Shown here: in pieces, positions 8,100-15,631 of the stretch | How the letters are laid out: every line of letters begins with the position of its first letter | Position numbering within the stretch: the stretch's first letter is position 1 | NCBI RefSeq assembly: GCF_000711295.1 | Contig: NZ_JOMJ01000004.1 | Coordinates: forward strand, 310,001 to 374,000 | Origin: Desulfohalovibrio reitneri | Lineage (GTDB): Bacteria > Desulfobacterota > Desulfovibrionia > Desulfovibrionales > Desulfovibrionaceae | Reading direction: 5' to 3' | DNA length: 64,000 nucleotides | Position numbers and translations under genes: made by a program | Notes under the pieces: generated by a model | The model's input: only the letters and a program-made list of their open reading frames with translations | What the model was told of the DNA's origin: nothing | The model's database searches: none

Positions 8100-9602
8100 G
8101 TGCCGGGGATTGAAATGCGCGGCGCGGCCGTGGCCCGTGGCGGGCGGAACCTTTTGCGGGGGGTGGACCTGTGTCTGGAGTCGGGGGAGAGCCTGCTCCT
8201 GCTGGGGCCTTCCGGCTCCGGCAAGACGACACTCTTGCGGCTTCTGCGCGGCGAGTTGCCACCCACTGCCGGAGAGCGGCTCTATCATCTGGACGGCCGG
8301 ACCACCCCCTCGCCCCTGCCGGTGCGCCATCGCGTGGCTCTAGTTTCGGCGGAGCAGCAGCGGTTCTATCAGGACCCCGGCCACGGCGAGGGCCCGGTGC
8401 GCGCGGCCAGCCGGGCCACGGGGCTGGAAGTGGTGGTGGCGGGCATGCGCGACGCCCCCCTGTGCTACCATCCCCCGACCGAACGCGAGGCGGAGCGGGC
8501 TCGCGCGGCGGCGGAAACCGCCGGGGCGGGGGACCTTCTGGACACCCCCCTGGCCGAACTGTCCCAGGGGCAGGCGCGGCGCCTACTGCTGGCCCGCGCC
8601 CTGGCCTCCGGTCCGGAAGAGGGGCCGGACCTGCTGTTGCTGGACGAGTGCTGCGAGGGGCTGGACGAGGCCTCCCGCGAGGCCTGGCTGGCGGCCGTGG
8701 GCCGGGTGATGGAGCGGGGAACGGCCGTGGTCTACGCCACCCATCGTCCGGACGAGGCGGAGTCCCTGCCCGGATTGCGCCGGGCCGTGCTGCTGCGGGA
8801 CGGCCGGGTGGTCCACGACGGCCCGGTGGAGGCCGTTCCGAATTTCGCCGAGGAAGCGGATACCGGGTGTCCGGTGGTGAATGGAGCAAAGGCGGACGCG
8901 CCGCCCTCCTTCCTTTTCCATCTGGAAAACGTGCGGCTGCGGCGCGGCGGGCGGGATATCCTGTACGTGGACGGCTGGACCGTCATGCCCGGCCAGGGCT
9001 GGGCCGTACTGGGGCCCAACGGAGCGGGCAAGTCCAGCTTGCTTTCCCTGCTCCACGGCGACCTGCCGCCCGCCCCGGGGAGCGTGGTGCGCCGCTTCGG
9101 CCTGGACGGCCCCTCGGGCTGGCGTGAAATCCGGCGGCGGGTGGGGCTGGTTTCGGCCGTGCTGGACGCCGCCCACCATCTGCCCCAAACCGCCCTGGAC
9201 TGCGCCGCCTCCGGCTTCGCCGGGCGGGTGGGGCCGCACGCGGATGCCCCTGCCGAACACACGCGGGCCGCTCTGCGCACGCTGGAGGGGGTGGGGCTGG
9301 GCCACCTGGCCTCCCGCGACCTTTCCCAGCTTTCCTGCGGCCAGCGGCGGCTGGTGCTGCTGGCCCGCGCCCTGGCTCCCGGACCGGACGCCCTGCTGCT
9401 GGACGAGCCCCTGGCCGGGCTCGACCCGTCCCTGCGCGTCCGCATGACCGGGATTTTGGAGGACGTCCAGCGCTTCGGCGCCGCGCTGGTGGTGGCGGTC
9501 CACCATGCCGAGGATCTGCCGCACGGGGTGGACAGGGTTCTGCGGCTGGAGGACGGGACGGCCCGGCGCGAACCCCTTGCCTGCCAGCCAAAAATGGAAT
9601 GA
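8100..9602 (+). CDS. Tandem ABC ATPase, ModF/PhrA-like
   Basis: This 500-residue soluble protein has two ABC nucleotide-binding domains. The first has Walker A GPSGSGKTT near residue 38, signature LSQGQ near 155 and Walker B LLLLDECCEGLD. The second has Walker A GPNGAGKSS near 304, signature LSCGQ near 411 and Walker B ALLLDEPLAGLD. The pair without membrane domains matches ModF of molybdate loci, whose role is uncertain, and other non-transport ABC proteins. The start is taken as GTG 8100 behind GGGGAGG; ATG 8115 is an alternative with a poorer ribosome site. The Cys-Cys in the first Walker B region is unusual. No transporter genes adjoin it; the MOT1-type transporter is 11 kb away. Confidence 0.8.
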   Translation: MPGIEMRGAAVARGGRNLLRGVDLCLESGESLLLLGPSGSGKTTLLRLLRGELPPTAGERLYHLDGRTTPSPLPVRHRVALVSAEQQRFYQDPGHGEGPVRAASRATGLEVVVAGMRDAPLCYHPPTEREAERARAAAETAGAGDLLDTPLAELSQGQARRLLLARALASGPEEGPDLLLLDECCEGLDEASREAWLAAVGRVMERGTAVVYATHRPDEAESLPGLRRAVLLRDGRVVHDGPVEAVPNFAEEADTGCPVVNGAKADAPPSFLFHLENVRLRRGGRDILYVDGWTVMPGQGWAVLGPNGAGKSSLLSLLHGDLPPAPGSVVRRFGLDGPSGWREIRRRVGLVSAVLDAAHHLPQTALDCAASGFAGRVGPHADAPAEHTRAALRTLEGVGLGHLASRDLSQLSCGQRRLVLLARALAPGPDALLLDEPLAGLDPSLRVRMTGILEDVQRFGAALVVAVHHAEDLPHGVDRVLRLEDGTARREPLACQPKME

Positions 9603-9608
9603 TTGATT

Positions 9609-9638
9609 TTGACACCGCCGCGTCCACTCGGGTATCAG
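9609..9638 (+). promoter_or_regulatory. Candidate promoter of cysQ
   Basis: A consensus TTGACA at 9609-9614 is followed after 17-18 bases by GTATCAG (9632-9638), about 50 bases before the cysQ start codon. Confidence 0.5.
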
Positions 9639-9687
9639 CCTGAATGATTCGGCAACTATCCGCACAGAGAAGGGCAGGAAATCCGCC

Positions 9688-10458
9688 ATGTACGACACCA
9701 TCGTGGCCGAACTGACCGACCTGGCCAAGCAGGCCGGGTACGAGATCATGCGCATCTACCGCGAGGACTTCTCCGTTGACTACAAGGAGGATGAGTCCCC
9801 GCTGACCCAGGCCGACCGCGCGGCCAACGACCTCATCGTCAAGCGGCTGCGGGAGGTTTATCCCGGCGTGCCCATTCTCTCGGAGGAAGGCCAGCACGTG
9901 CCCTTCCCCGAGCGGCAGGCTTGGCCGCGCTTCTTCTGCGTGGACCCGCTGGACGGCACCAAGGAGTTCGTCAAGCGCAACGGCGAGTTCACCGTGAACA
10001 TCGCCATGGTGGCCAAGAATTTCCCCGCCTTCGGCGTGGTGTACGTGCCGGACCGCGAGACCATGTACTGGGGCGGCAAGGATTTCGGCTCCTTCAAGCA
10101 GTTCCGGGAGATGCCCCCGCAGAAAATCCAGTGCCAGACCCCGCCGCCGGAAGGCCCCCGGGCCGTGGTCAGTCGCTCCCACCCCTCCCCGGACCTGGCC
10201 GCGGAAATGGAGAAGCGCGGCGTGAGCGAGCGCGTGGAGGCGGGCAGCGCCATGAAATTCTGCCTGGTGGCCGAGGGCGTGGCCGATCTCTACCTGCGCC
10301 TGAACCCCACCATGGAGTGGGACACCGCCGCGGGCCAGGCCGTTCTGGAAGGCGCGGGCGGCTCCATGACCACCCTGGACGGGGAACCCTTCATCTACAA
10401 CAAGGAATCGCTCAAGAATCCAGGGTTCATCGCCCAGGGTTTAACGGCTGAAATGTAA
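9688..10458 (+). CDS. cysQ: 3'(2'),5'-bisphosphate nucleotidase CysQ
   Basis: This 256-residue member of the inositol monophosphatase superfamily has all three metal-site signatures: SPLTQADRAAND, in which the Asp binds metal, VDPLDGTKEF near residue 90, and WDTAAGQAV near 211. The DGTKEF variant with the following FTVNIA is typical of CysQ, which removes the 3'-phosphate from PAP (3'-phosphoadenosine 5'-phosphate). In a dissimilatory sulfate reducer PAP may come from minor assimilatory reactions or acyl-carrier-protein turnover. Length is normal. It has its own promoter and a strong terminator just downstream, so it is monocistronic. Confidence 0.9.
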   Translation: MYDTIVAELTDLAKQAGYEIMRIYREDFSVDYKEDESPLTQADRAANDLIVKRLREVYPGVPILSEEGQHVPFPERQAWPRFFCVDPLDGTKEFVKRNGEFTVNIAMVAKNFPAFGVVYVPDRETMYWGGKDFGSFKQFREMPPQKIQCQTPPPEGPRAVVSRSHPSPDLAAEMEKRGVSERVEAGSAMKFCLVAEGVADLYLRLNPTMEWDTAAGQAVLEGAGGSMTTLDGEPFIYNKESLKNPGFIAQGLTAEM

Positions 10459-10485
10459 CCAACCGCTTTGGCGTGGGCTGCATGA

Positions 10486-10515
10486 AAAAGGCGAGCCGCT
10501 TGTGGCTCGCCTTTT
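10486..10515. terminator. Bidirectional terminator between cysQ and mqnA
   Basis: A 12-bp stem (10486-10497 with 10504-10515) around a 6-nt loop is followed by CTTTTCTTTT on the plus strand and by T residues on the minus strand. It serves the convergent cysQ and mqn transcripts. Confidence 0.9.
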
Positions 10516-10543
10516 CTTTTGTCCATTCTAGATAGCTAGGTGG

Positions 10544-11380
10544 TCAGCTTCCGCCCAACTCGAAAAACTCCAGCTCAGGCGCTTTTTCGATGGCCCCGGC
10601 GCGGGCCAGTTTGTCATAGAACAGGGACAGCCCCTGGCGTTCTCGTTCGCCAAGGTCGAAGACCAGGCCCTGGAAGTAGGCCTCCATGGCCTCCTGGGAC
10701 CAGCCGGTTTGTCCGGCGGCCAGGGCGGCGATGCGGTCCATGCGGGAGCGGCTCCAGTCCTTGGCTTGCAGCAGGGCGCGGCAGCAGGCGGCCACTTCCC
10801 GGGGCTTCTCCTCGGCCGCCCGGCGCGAGACCAGCCAGACGCCGAAGATGAAGGGCAGGGAGGTCCAGTCCATCCAGGCGCTGCCCATGTCCCAGCGGTG
10901 GGGGTAGGCGGGATGGCCGCGCAGCCGCAGCGCCTCGTCGCCTATGGCCAGCAGCGCCTCGGGCGGATTGTCCGAGTCCACGGCCGCGCCCACGTCGCAG
11001 GGGGCGAATCGCGGTTCGATGCCCACCCGCTCCCGCAGGAACAGCCCCAAAAGGGCGGCCGAAGTGTGGGTCTGGGAGGTCACGGCGATCTCCCGGCCGT
11101 CCAGCTTGGCCACGGGGTGGCGGGAGAGCAGCAGCACGCTGCGCACGTGCCCACGCGCGCCGATGGCCAGGTTGGGCACCAGCAGGTACTCGTCCGGCGC
11201 GGAGGCGTACTCGATGGACGAGGCGGCGGAGACGTCCAGCTCCCCGGCGCGCATGCCCCGGTTCAACTCCGCCGGGGTGGCGGCCACCACGGACTCCGGC
11301 CCGGCCACCGCGCCGCACTCGATGGGGTGGTAGACCGGCAGCACGTTGAGGTAGCGGATGCGGCCCAGCCGGATGCTCAC
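10544..11380 (-). CDS. mqnA: Chorismate dehydratase MqnA (futalosine pathway)
   Basis: This 278-residue protein has the periplasmic-binding-protein-like fold of MqnA and starts VSIRLGRIRYLNVLPVYHPIE. It forms 3-enolpyruvyl-benzoate from chorismate, the first step of futalosine-dependent menaquinone synthesis. Family features seen are the RIRYLNV start, the catalytic-site SAASSIEYA segment and LAIGDEALRL. The GTG start at 11380 overlaps the mqnC stop in a GTGA, so translation is probably coupled. No signal peptide is present, in keeping with a cytoplasmic enzyme. It is the last gene of the tetR-mqnE-mqnC-mqnA transcript. Confidence 0.88.
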   Translation of the reverse strand: MSIRLGRIRYLNVLPVYHPIECGAVAGPESVVAATPAELNRGMRAGELDVSAASSIEYASAPDEYLLVPNLAIGARGHVRSVLLLSRHPVAKLDGREIAVTSQTHTSAALLGLFLRERVGIEPRFAPCDVGAAVDSDNPPEALLAIGDEALRLRGHPAYPHRWDMGSAWMDWTSLPFIFGVWLVSRRAAEEKPREVAACCRALLQAKDWSRSRMDRIAALAAGQTGWSQEAMEAYFQGLVFDLGERERQGLSLFYDKLARAGAIEKAPELEFFELGGS

Positions 11381-12474
11381 GATCCGGTTTCCTCCGCGTA
11401 GTCCTCGGGCGCGGGGGAGTAGTCCATCAGGCGGCGGCGCGGGGTGAACCCGGCCTGGCGCACCAGGCGGCGGATGGTCTTTTCCTCCAGCCGGTAGCCC
11501 ACCCCCGCGGCCTTGACCACGTTTTCCTCGATCATGGTGGAGCCGAAGTCGTTGGCTCCGTAGGACAGGGCCAGCTGGGCCACCTTGGGGCCCATGGTCA
11601 CCCAGGAGACCTGGATGTTGTCCACGTTGTCCAACACCAGCCGGGACACGGCCAGGGTGCGCAGGTATTCCGGCGCGGTCAGGGGTCGGCAGCCGGGCAG
11701 GGCGGTGTTGGCGGGCTGGAAGGTCCAGGGGATGAAGGCGGTGAAGCCGCCGGTCCGGTCCTGCACCTCGCGGATGCGCAGCATGTGCTCGATGCGCTGG
11801 GCCGGGGTCTCCAGGTGGCCGAACATCATGGTGGCGGTGGTGCGCATGCCCAGGGAGTGCGCCTCGGCCATGACCCGCAGCCAGTCGTCCGCCGGGCACT
11901 TGTTGGGCGCGATGCGGGAGCGCACCTCGTCCACCAGGATTTCCGCCCCGCCGCCGGGCATGGAGTCCAGCCCCGCCTCCTTGAGCCGGGCCAGCACCTC
12001 CAGGGTGGAAATACCCTCCATCCCCGCCCAGTGGACCACCTCCGGCGGGGAGAAGGCGTGCACGTGGATGGCGTGCCGCTCCTTGATGCCCCGCAGCATG
12101 GCCTCGTACCAGGACAGGGGCAGGTCCGGGTGGTGGCCGCCCTGCATGAGGATCTGGCTGCCGCCAAGGTTGATGGTCTCCTCGATCTTGCGGTCCAGCT
12201 CCTCCTGGCTCAGGAGGTAGCCGCCCTCCTGGCCGGGGGCCTTGTAGTAGGCGCAGAAGCGGCAGCTGCAGACGCAGATGTTGGTGTAGTTGATGTTGCG
12301 GTCCACCACGTATGTGACCAGACCGCCGTGATGGCGGCGGAACCTGGACTGGTCCGCCAGGGCGGCCAGGTGGTGGAAATCGGCCTCTTGCAGCAGGGCC
12401 AGGGCCTGGTCCGCGTCCAGCCGTTTGCCGGCCTCGGCGCGTTCCAGGGCCTCCCGCAGGATGTTACTCGGCAT
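11377..12474 (-). CDS. mqnC: Cyclic dehypoxanthine futalosine synthase MqnC
   Basis: This 365-residue radical SAM enzyme carries the CxxxCxxC cluster motif as CVCSCRFC near residue 70, preceded by NINYTNIC. It has the GGHHPDLPLSWYE and SMPGGGAEI segments characteristic of the MqnC/MqnE pair. MqnC cyclises dehypoxanthine futalosine in the futalosine pathway. It is distinguished from its paralogue MqnE by the N-terminal half and the VTMGPKVAQ region, which suit MqnC better; the two could be confused, but both are clearly present side by side. It overlaps mqnE by 11 bases and mqnA by 4. Confidence 0.87.
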   Translation of the reverse strand: MPSNILREALERAEAGKRLDADQALALLQEADFHHLAALADQSRFRRHHGGLVTYVVDRNINYTNICVCSCRFCAYYKAPGQEGGYLLSQEELDRKIEETINLGGSQILMQGGHHPDLPLSWYEAMLRGIKERHAIHVHAFSPPEVVHWAGMEGISTLEVLARLKEAGLDSMPGGGAEILVDEVRSRIAPNKCPADDWLRVMAEAHSLGMRTTATMMFGHLETPAQRIEHMLRIREVQDRTGGFTAFIPWTFQPANTALPGCRPLTAPEYLRTLAVSRLVLDNVDNIQVSWVTMGPKVAQLALSYGANDFGSTMIEENVVKAAGVGYRLEEKTIRRLVRQAGFTPRRRLMDYSPAPEDYAEETGS

Positions 12475-13579
12475 TCTCGTCCTCCCGGCTGGTGAAGAGC
12501 GCGCCGCGCCGGGCCGGGGTGAAGCCCGCGCCGCGGATCATGGCCTCCAGTTCGTCCACGCTCAGGGCGTCCTCGGACTCGGCCCCGGCCATGTGGCCGA
12601 TTTTCTCTTCCACCACGGTGCCGTCCAGGTCGTCCGCGCCGAAATACAGGGCGGTCTGGGCCAGCTTGACCCCCAGCATGACCCAGTAGGCCTTGACGTG
12701 GGGAATGTTGTCCAGCAGCAGCCGCGACACCGCCAGGGTCCGCAGGTCCTCCACGCCGGTGGGGCCGTGCTTGACGCCCAAGGGGTTGTTGCGCGCCTGG
12801 AAGGACAGGGGAATGAAGCACAGGAAGCCGCCGGTGGCGTCCTGCTGGCGGCGCAGCCGGTCCAGGTGGTCCAGGCGGTGGGCGGTGGTCTCCTTGTGGC
12901 CGTAGAGCATGGTGCAGTTGGTTTTCAGCCCCAGCTCATGCGCCTCACCGTGGATGCGCAGCCAATCGTCCGCCCCCAGCTTCTCCGGGCAGATGCCAGC
13001 CCGGATTTCCGGGTCGAAGATTTCCGCGCCGCCGCCGGGCAGCATGGCCAGCCCGGCATCCTTGAGCCGGGACAACACCTCGCGGGTGTCGATGCCCTCC
13101 AGCTTGGCGAAATGGGCGATCTCCACCGCGGTGAAGCACTTCAGCTCGCTGCCGGGGGCGACCTCGGAGAGAGAGCGCAGGGCGTCCTCGAAAAAGGACA
13201 GGGGCAGGTCGGGGTGGCAGCCGCCGACGACGTGGATTTCCGCCGGGACGCGGCCGCCGGGCAGCAGCGCCTTGGCCCGCATGTCCTCGATGGACAGCTC
13301 GAAGGCCCCTTTCTGCCCCGCCTTGCGGGAGTAGGCGCAGAACAGGCAGCCGTTGACGCAGACGTTGGTGTAGTTGATGTGGCGGTTGAGCACGTAGTGC
13401 ACACGGTCGCCGTGCAGGCGGGTACGGGCCTGGTGCGCCAGCGCGCCCACGGCGGTCACGTCCGGGCAGGCGAACAGGCGCTCGCCGTCCTCCAGGGACA
13501 GCCGCTCGCCCGCTTCCACCTTGTCCACGGCTTGGCCCAGGTCCAGCGCCCGGCAGCGTCTGGAAAGCCAGTCGTTCAT
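12464..13579 (-). CDS. mqnE: Aminofutalosine synthase MqnE
   Basis: This 371-residue radical SAM enzyme has its [4Fe-4S] cluster motif CVNGCLFC near residue 72, after HINYTNVC. GGCHPDLPLSFFE and MLPGGGAEIFD are hallmark family segments. MqnE joins 3-enolpyruvyl-benzoate to the adenosyl radical of SAM, giving aminofutalosine. It is highly similar in layout to the adjacent mqnC, as expected for ancient paralogues. Its start overlaps the tetR stop by 4 bases and its end overlaps mqnC, so the four leftward genes are one operon under the palindromic operator near 14,270. Confidence 0.88.
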   Translation of the reverse strand: MNDWLSRRCRALDLGQAVDKVEAGERLSLEDGERLFACPDVTAVGALAHQARTRLHGDRVHYVLNRHINYTNVCVNGCLFCAYSRKAGQKGAFELSIEDMRAKALLPGGRVPAEIHVVGGCHPDLPLSFFEDALRSLSEVAPGSELKCFTAVEIAHFAKLEGIDTREVLSRLKDAGLAMLPGGGAEIFDPEIRAGICPEKLGADDWLRIHGEAHELGLKTNCTMLYGHKETTAHRLDHLDRLRRQQDATGGFLCFIPLSFQARNNPLGVKHGPTGVEDLRTLAVSRLLLDNIPHVKAYWVMLGVKLAQTALYFGADDLDGTVVEEKIGHMAGAESEDALSVDELEAMIRGAGFTPARRGALFTSREDENAE

Positions 13580-14265
13580 GGGGTTTCTCCTTGCGGCGCG
13601 CCCAGGCCCCGGCGCAGGCAGTTGGTCAGTTCCCGAAGCCGCTTGGCCCGTTCGGCCGGGTCGCGCAGGTTCAGTCCGCCGTCCATTTCCTCCACCACGC
13701 AGGCCTGGAGAAAGCGGTCCATGGCCGCGTCCAGCAGGAAGGCGGCGAAGTCGGGGTCCAGGTCGGGGCGCAGTTCGCCCCGCTCGGCGGCACGTTCCAC
13801 CATGGGGCGGAGGAATTTGGCGGAGTAGGCCCGGGCGCGTCCCAGGAAAAGGTCGCGGCCGGGCATGGATTCGTCGTAGAGCATTTTCAGGTAGATGCGG
13901 TAGACGCGGGGATTGGCGTCGATGAAGGCCACCCCCGCCTCCAGCACGCGGTGCAGCCTGTCGAAGAACGGCTCGTCCGCGCTCTGGTCGCGCACCTGGC
14001 GCAGGTTGTCCGCGAACAGGCCGGAGGCGCGGTCGAAAACGTAGGCGAACAGCCCCTGCTTGGAGCCGAAATACTGGAAGATTGACCCCTTGGCGATACC
14101 CAGCCGGGAGACCAGCCGGTTGATGGAGGCTCCGCCGAAGCCGCGTTCGGCGAACTCGTCAACCGCCGCGCCGAGGATGCGCCGCTGCTTGTCTTCGGGC
14201 AGGTTCTCGAAGACGGAGGCCTCGCTCCGCCCGGTTCCGTCCGTGTTCCGCGTCTCGATGACCAT
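13576..14265 (-). CDS. TetR-family regulator, probably autoregulatory
   Basis: This 229-residue protein has a TetR-type N-terminal helix-turn-helix: RRILGAAVDEFAERGF, then INRLVSRLGIAKGSIFQYFGSK near residues 48-70. The C-terminal ligand domain is diverse; its effector is unknown. It is the first gene of an operon with mqnE, mqnC and mqnA, diverges from mqnD, and has a near-perfect palindrome over its own start codon, so it probably represses itself and the menaquinone genes. No Shine-Dalgarno sequence precedes the ATG. The predicted -10 box ends only about 11 bases upstream, suggesting an almost leaderless message. A fatty-acid or quinone-related ligand is possible but unproven. Confidence 0.87.
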   Translation of the reverse strand: MVIETRNTDGTGRSEASVFENLPEDKQRRILGAAVDEFAERGFGGASINRLVSRLGIAKGSIFQYFGSKQGLFAYVFDRASGLFADNLRQVRDQSADEPFFDRLHRVLEAGVAFIDANPRVYRIYLKMLYDESMPGRDLFLGRARAYSAKFLRPMVERAAERGELRPDLDPDFAAFLLDAAMDRFLQACVVEEMDGGLNLRDPAERAKRLRELTNCLRRGLGAPQGETP

Positions 14266-14296
14266 GTGGTCATCGAGTAGATGACCACCCGGTCAC
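14254..14296. promoter_or_regulatory. Palindromic operator region between tetR and mqnD
   Basis: A palindrome with perfect 11-bp arms and a 2-bp centre spans 14254-14277. Its right arm also pairs with a second GATGACCA copy starting near 14280, giving three TGGTCATC/GATGACCA half-sites. A further TGACC-N4-GGTCA element lies at 14282-14295. This is the expected layout of a TetR-family operator, covering the promoter and start codon of the regulator and lying 37-79 bases before mqnD. Confidence 0.75.
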
Positions 14297-14303
14297 TTGT
14301 CAA
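14276..14303 (-). promoter_or_regulatory. Candidate promoter of tetR-mqnE-mqnC-mqnA
   Basis: On the minus strand a consensus TTGACA (14303-14298) is followed after 16 bases by TCTACT (14281-14276). The spacer and -10 box lie inside the palindromic operator, so repressor binding would block polymerase. Predicted initiation at 14268-14270 leaves only 3-5 nt before the ATG. Confidence 0.55.
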
Positions 14304-14332
14304 GCCGCCCGCCCCGCGTTACCAGAGCGGGC

Positions 14333-15187
14333 ATGCGCAAACTCACCCTGGCCGTCTCCCCCTGTCCCAACGATATCTTTATTTTCCATGCCCTCATGGA
14401 AGGGCTGGTTCCTCCGCCGCGCGGCGTTTCCCTGGACGTGCGCCTGGCCGACGTGGAGGAACTGAACGCCCTGGCAGAGAGCGGCGGGGCGGACGTGGTC
14501 AAGGTCTCCACCGCGGCCTATCCCCGCTTCGCTGACGACTACGTGCTGCTGCGCGCCGGGTCCGCCCTGGGCCGGGGGTGCGGGCCGGTGGTGGTCGTGC
14601 GGCCGGACGCCGACCCGGCGGAGATAGCCGCCGCGCCCGTGGCCGTGCCCGGCCTGCTGACCACGGCCAACCTGCTGCTGGGGCTGACAGGCTCCTTTTC
14701 CCGCGCGCGCCTGCCCATGCGCTACGACCAGGTCATGGACGCGGTGGCCGGGGGCGGCGTGCCCGTGGGCGTGGTCATTCACGAGGGGCGCTTCACCTAC
14801 GGCGAGCGCGGCCTGAGCATGTACGTGGACCTGGGGTCCTGGTGGGAGCAGGCCTACGGGCTGCCCCTTCCCCTGGGCTCCATCGCCGCCCGCCGCGACC
14901 TGGGCATCGAGGTGGTGGACGGCCTCAACGCGGCCGTGCGCTCTTCCCTGGAGTACGCCAGGGAGAACCCCGAGGCCTCCCGCGAGGCGGTGCGTGAAAA
15001 CGCCCGGGAGTTGTCCGAAGAGGTCATCCAGGCGCACATAGAGACCTTCGTCACCGACTTCTCCCTGGACGTGGGACGCGACGGCGAGCACGCCGTGCGC
15101 GTGCTGCTGGACGAGGCCTTCCGCATCCACGGCGGGGAGATGGTGGACCCCCTCTACCAGCCCCAACTGCAAAGCCCGCCCGTCTGA
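14333..15187 (+). CDS. mqnD: 1,4-dihydroxy-6-naphthoate synthase MqnD
   Basis: This 284-residue protein begins MRKLTLAVSPCPNDIFIFHAL; the SPCPNDIFIF segment is diagnostic of MqnD, which makes 1,4-dihydroxy-6-naphthoate from cyclic dehypoxanthine futalosine. GLLTTANLLL and GVVIHEGRFTY match the family's ligand pocket, and it shares the binding-protein fold with MqnA. The ATG at 14333 is chosen over an upstream in-frame GTG because the protein begins directly with the conserved strand. It diverges from the mqnECA operon and shares the operator region. With mqnA, C and E present, only mqnB (futalosine hydrolase) of the first half of the pathway is missing from this window. Confidence 0.88.
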   Translation: MRKLTLAVSPCPNDIFIFHALMEGLVPPPRGVSLDVRLADVEELNALAESGGADVVKVSTAAYPRFADDYVLLRAGSALGRGCGPVVVVRPDADPAEIAAAPVAVPGLLTTANLLLGLTGSFSRARLPMRYDQVMDAVAGGGVPVGVVIHEGRFTYGERGLSMYVDLGSWWEQAYGLPLPLGSIAARRDLGIEVVDGLNAAVRSSLEYARENPEASREAVRENARELSEEVIQAHIETFVTDFSLDVGRDGEHAVRVLLDEAFRIHGGEMVDPLYQPQLQSPPV

Positions 15188-15190
15188 GCC

Positions 15191-15508
15191 GTGACCGGGG
15201 ACCAGCGCCGCATCCTCTACTATCTGGAAAAGGCCGGCCCGGCCTACGCCAAGAAGCTGGCCGAGGTGCTGCGCAAGGACTGGCGCGCGGTGGAGGAGGA
15301 CCTGACCGCGCTGGACGGGGAGGGGCTCATTGAGCGGGTGCCCGGCTCCACCATCACCTACAGCGCGGGCAAGCGGGGCAAGGTGACCAAGCACATGAAC
15401 CACACCTACTACCGCCCCACCCGCCACGGCCGCCTGACCGTGCGCCGCATGAAAACCCCGCCGGAAGTGGACCTGACCCCGCCCTGGAAACGCGCTGGCA
15501 AGGGCTGA
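15191..15508 (+). CDS. Small winged-helix protein
   Basis: This 105-residue protein starts with GTG three bases after the mqnD stop codon, so the two are co-transcribed. Residues 5-60 look like a winged helix: RRILYYLEKAGPAYAKKLAEVL, a recognition helix near WRAVEEDL and a wing at IERVPGSTITY. The tail is basic and rich in Arg, Lys and His. It resembles the small winged-helix families of unknown function (DUF2250-like) found in archaea and sulfate reducers; that name is from memory and not certain. It may bind DNA or RNA. A role in mqnD regulation is suggested only by position. Confidence 0.7.
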   Translation: MTGDQRRILYYLEKAGPAYAKKLAEVLRKDWRAVEEDLTALDGEGLIERVPGSTITYSAGKRGKVTKHMNHTYYRPTRHGRLTVRRMKTPPEVDLTPPWKRAGKG

Positions 15509-15631
15509 CGGCGGCCGCCGGGGCGATACTCGGGGAAATTCCCCTTTTCTCCCGCTTCCTTCCCCTTCATTTCGCTCCCGATTCATGTAGAGTGGGGCGG
15601 AATTTCCGAGAACAGGAGGAAAAAAACGCCA

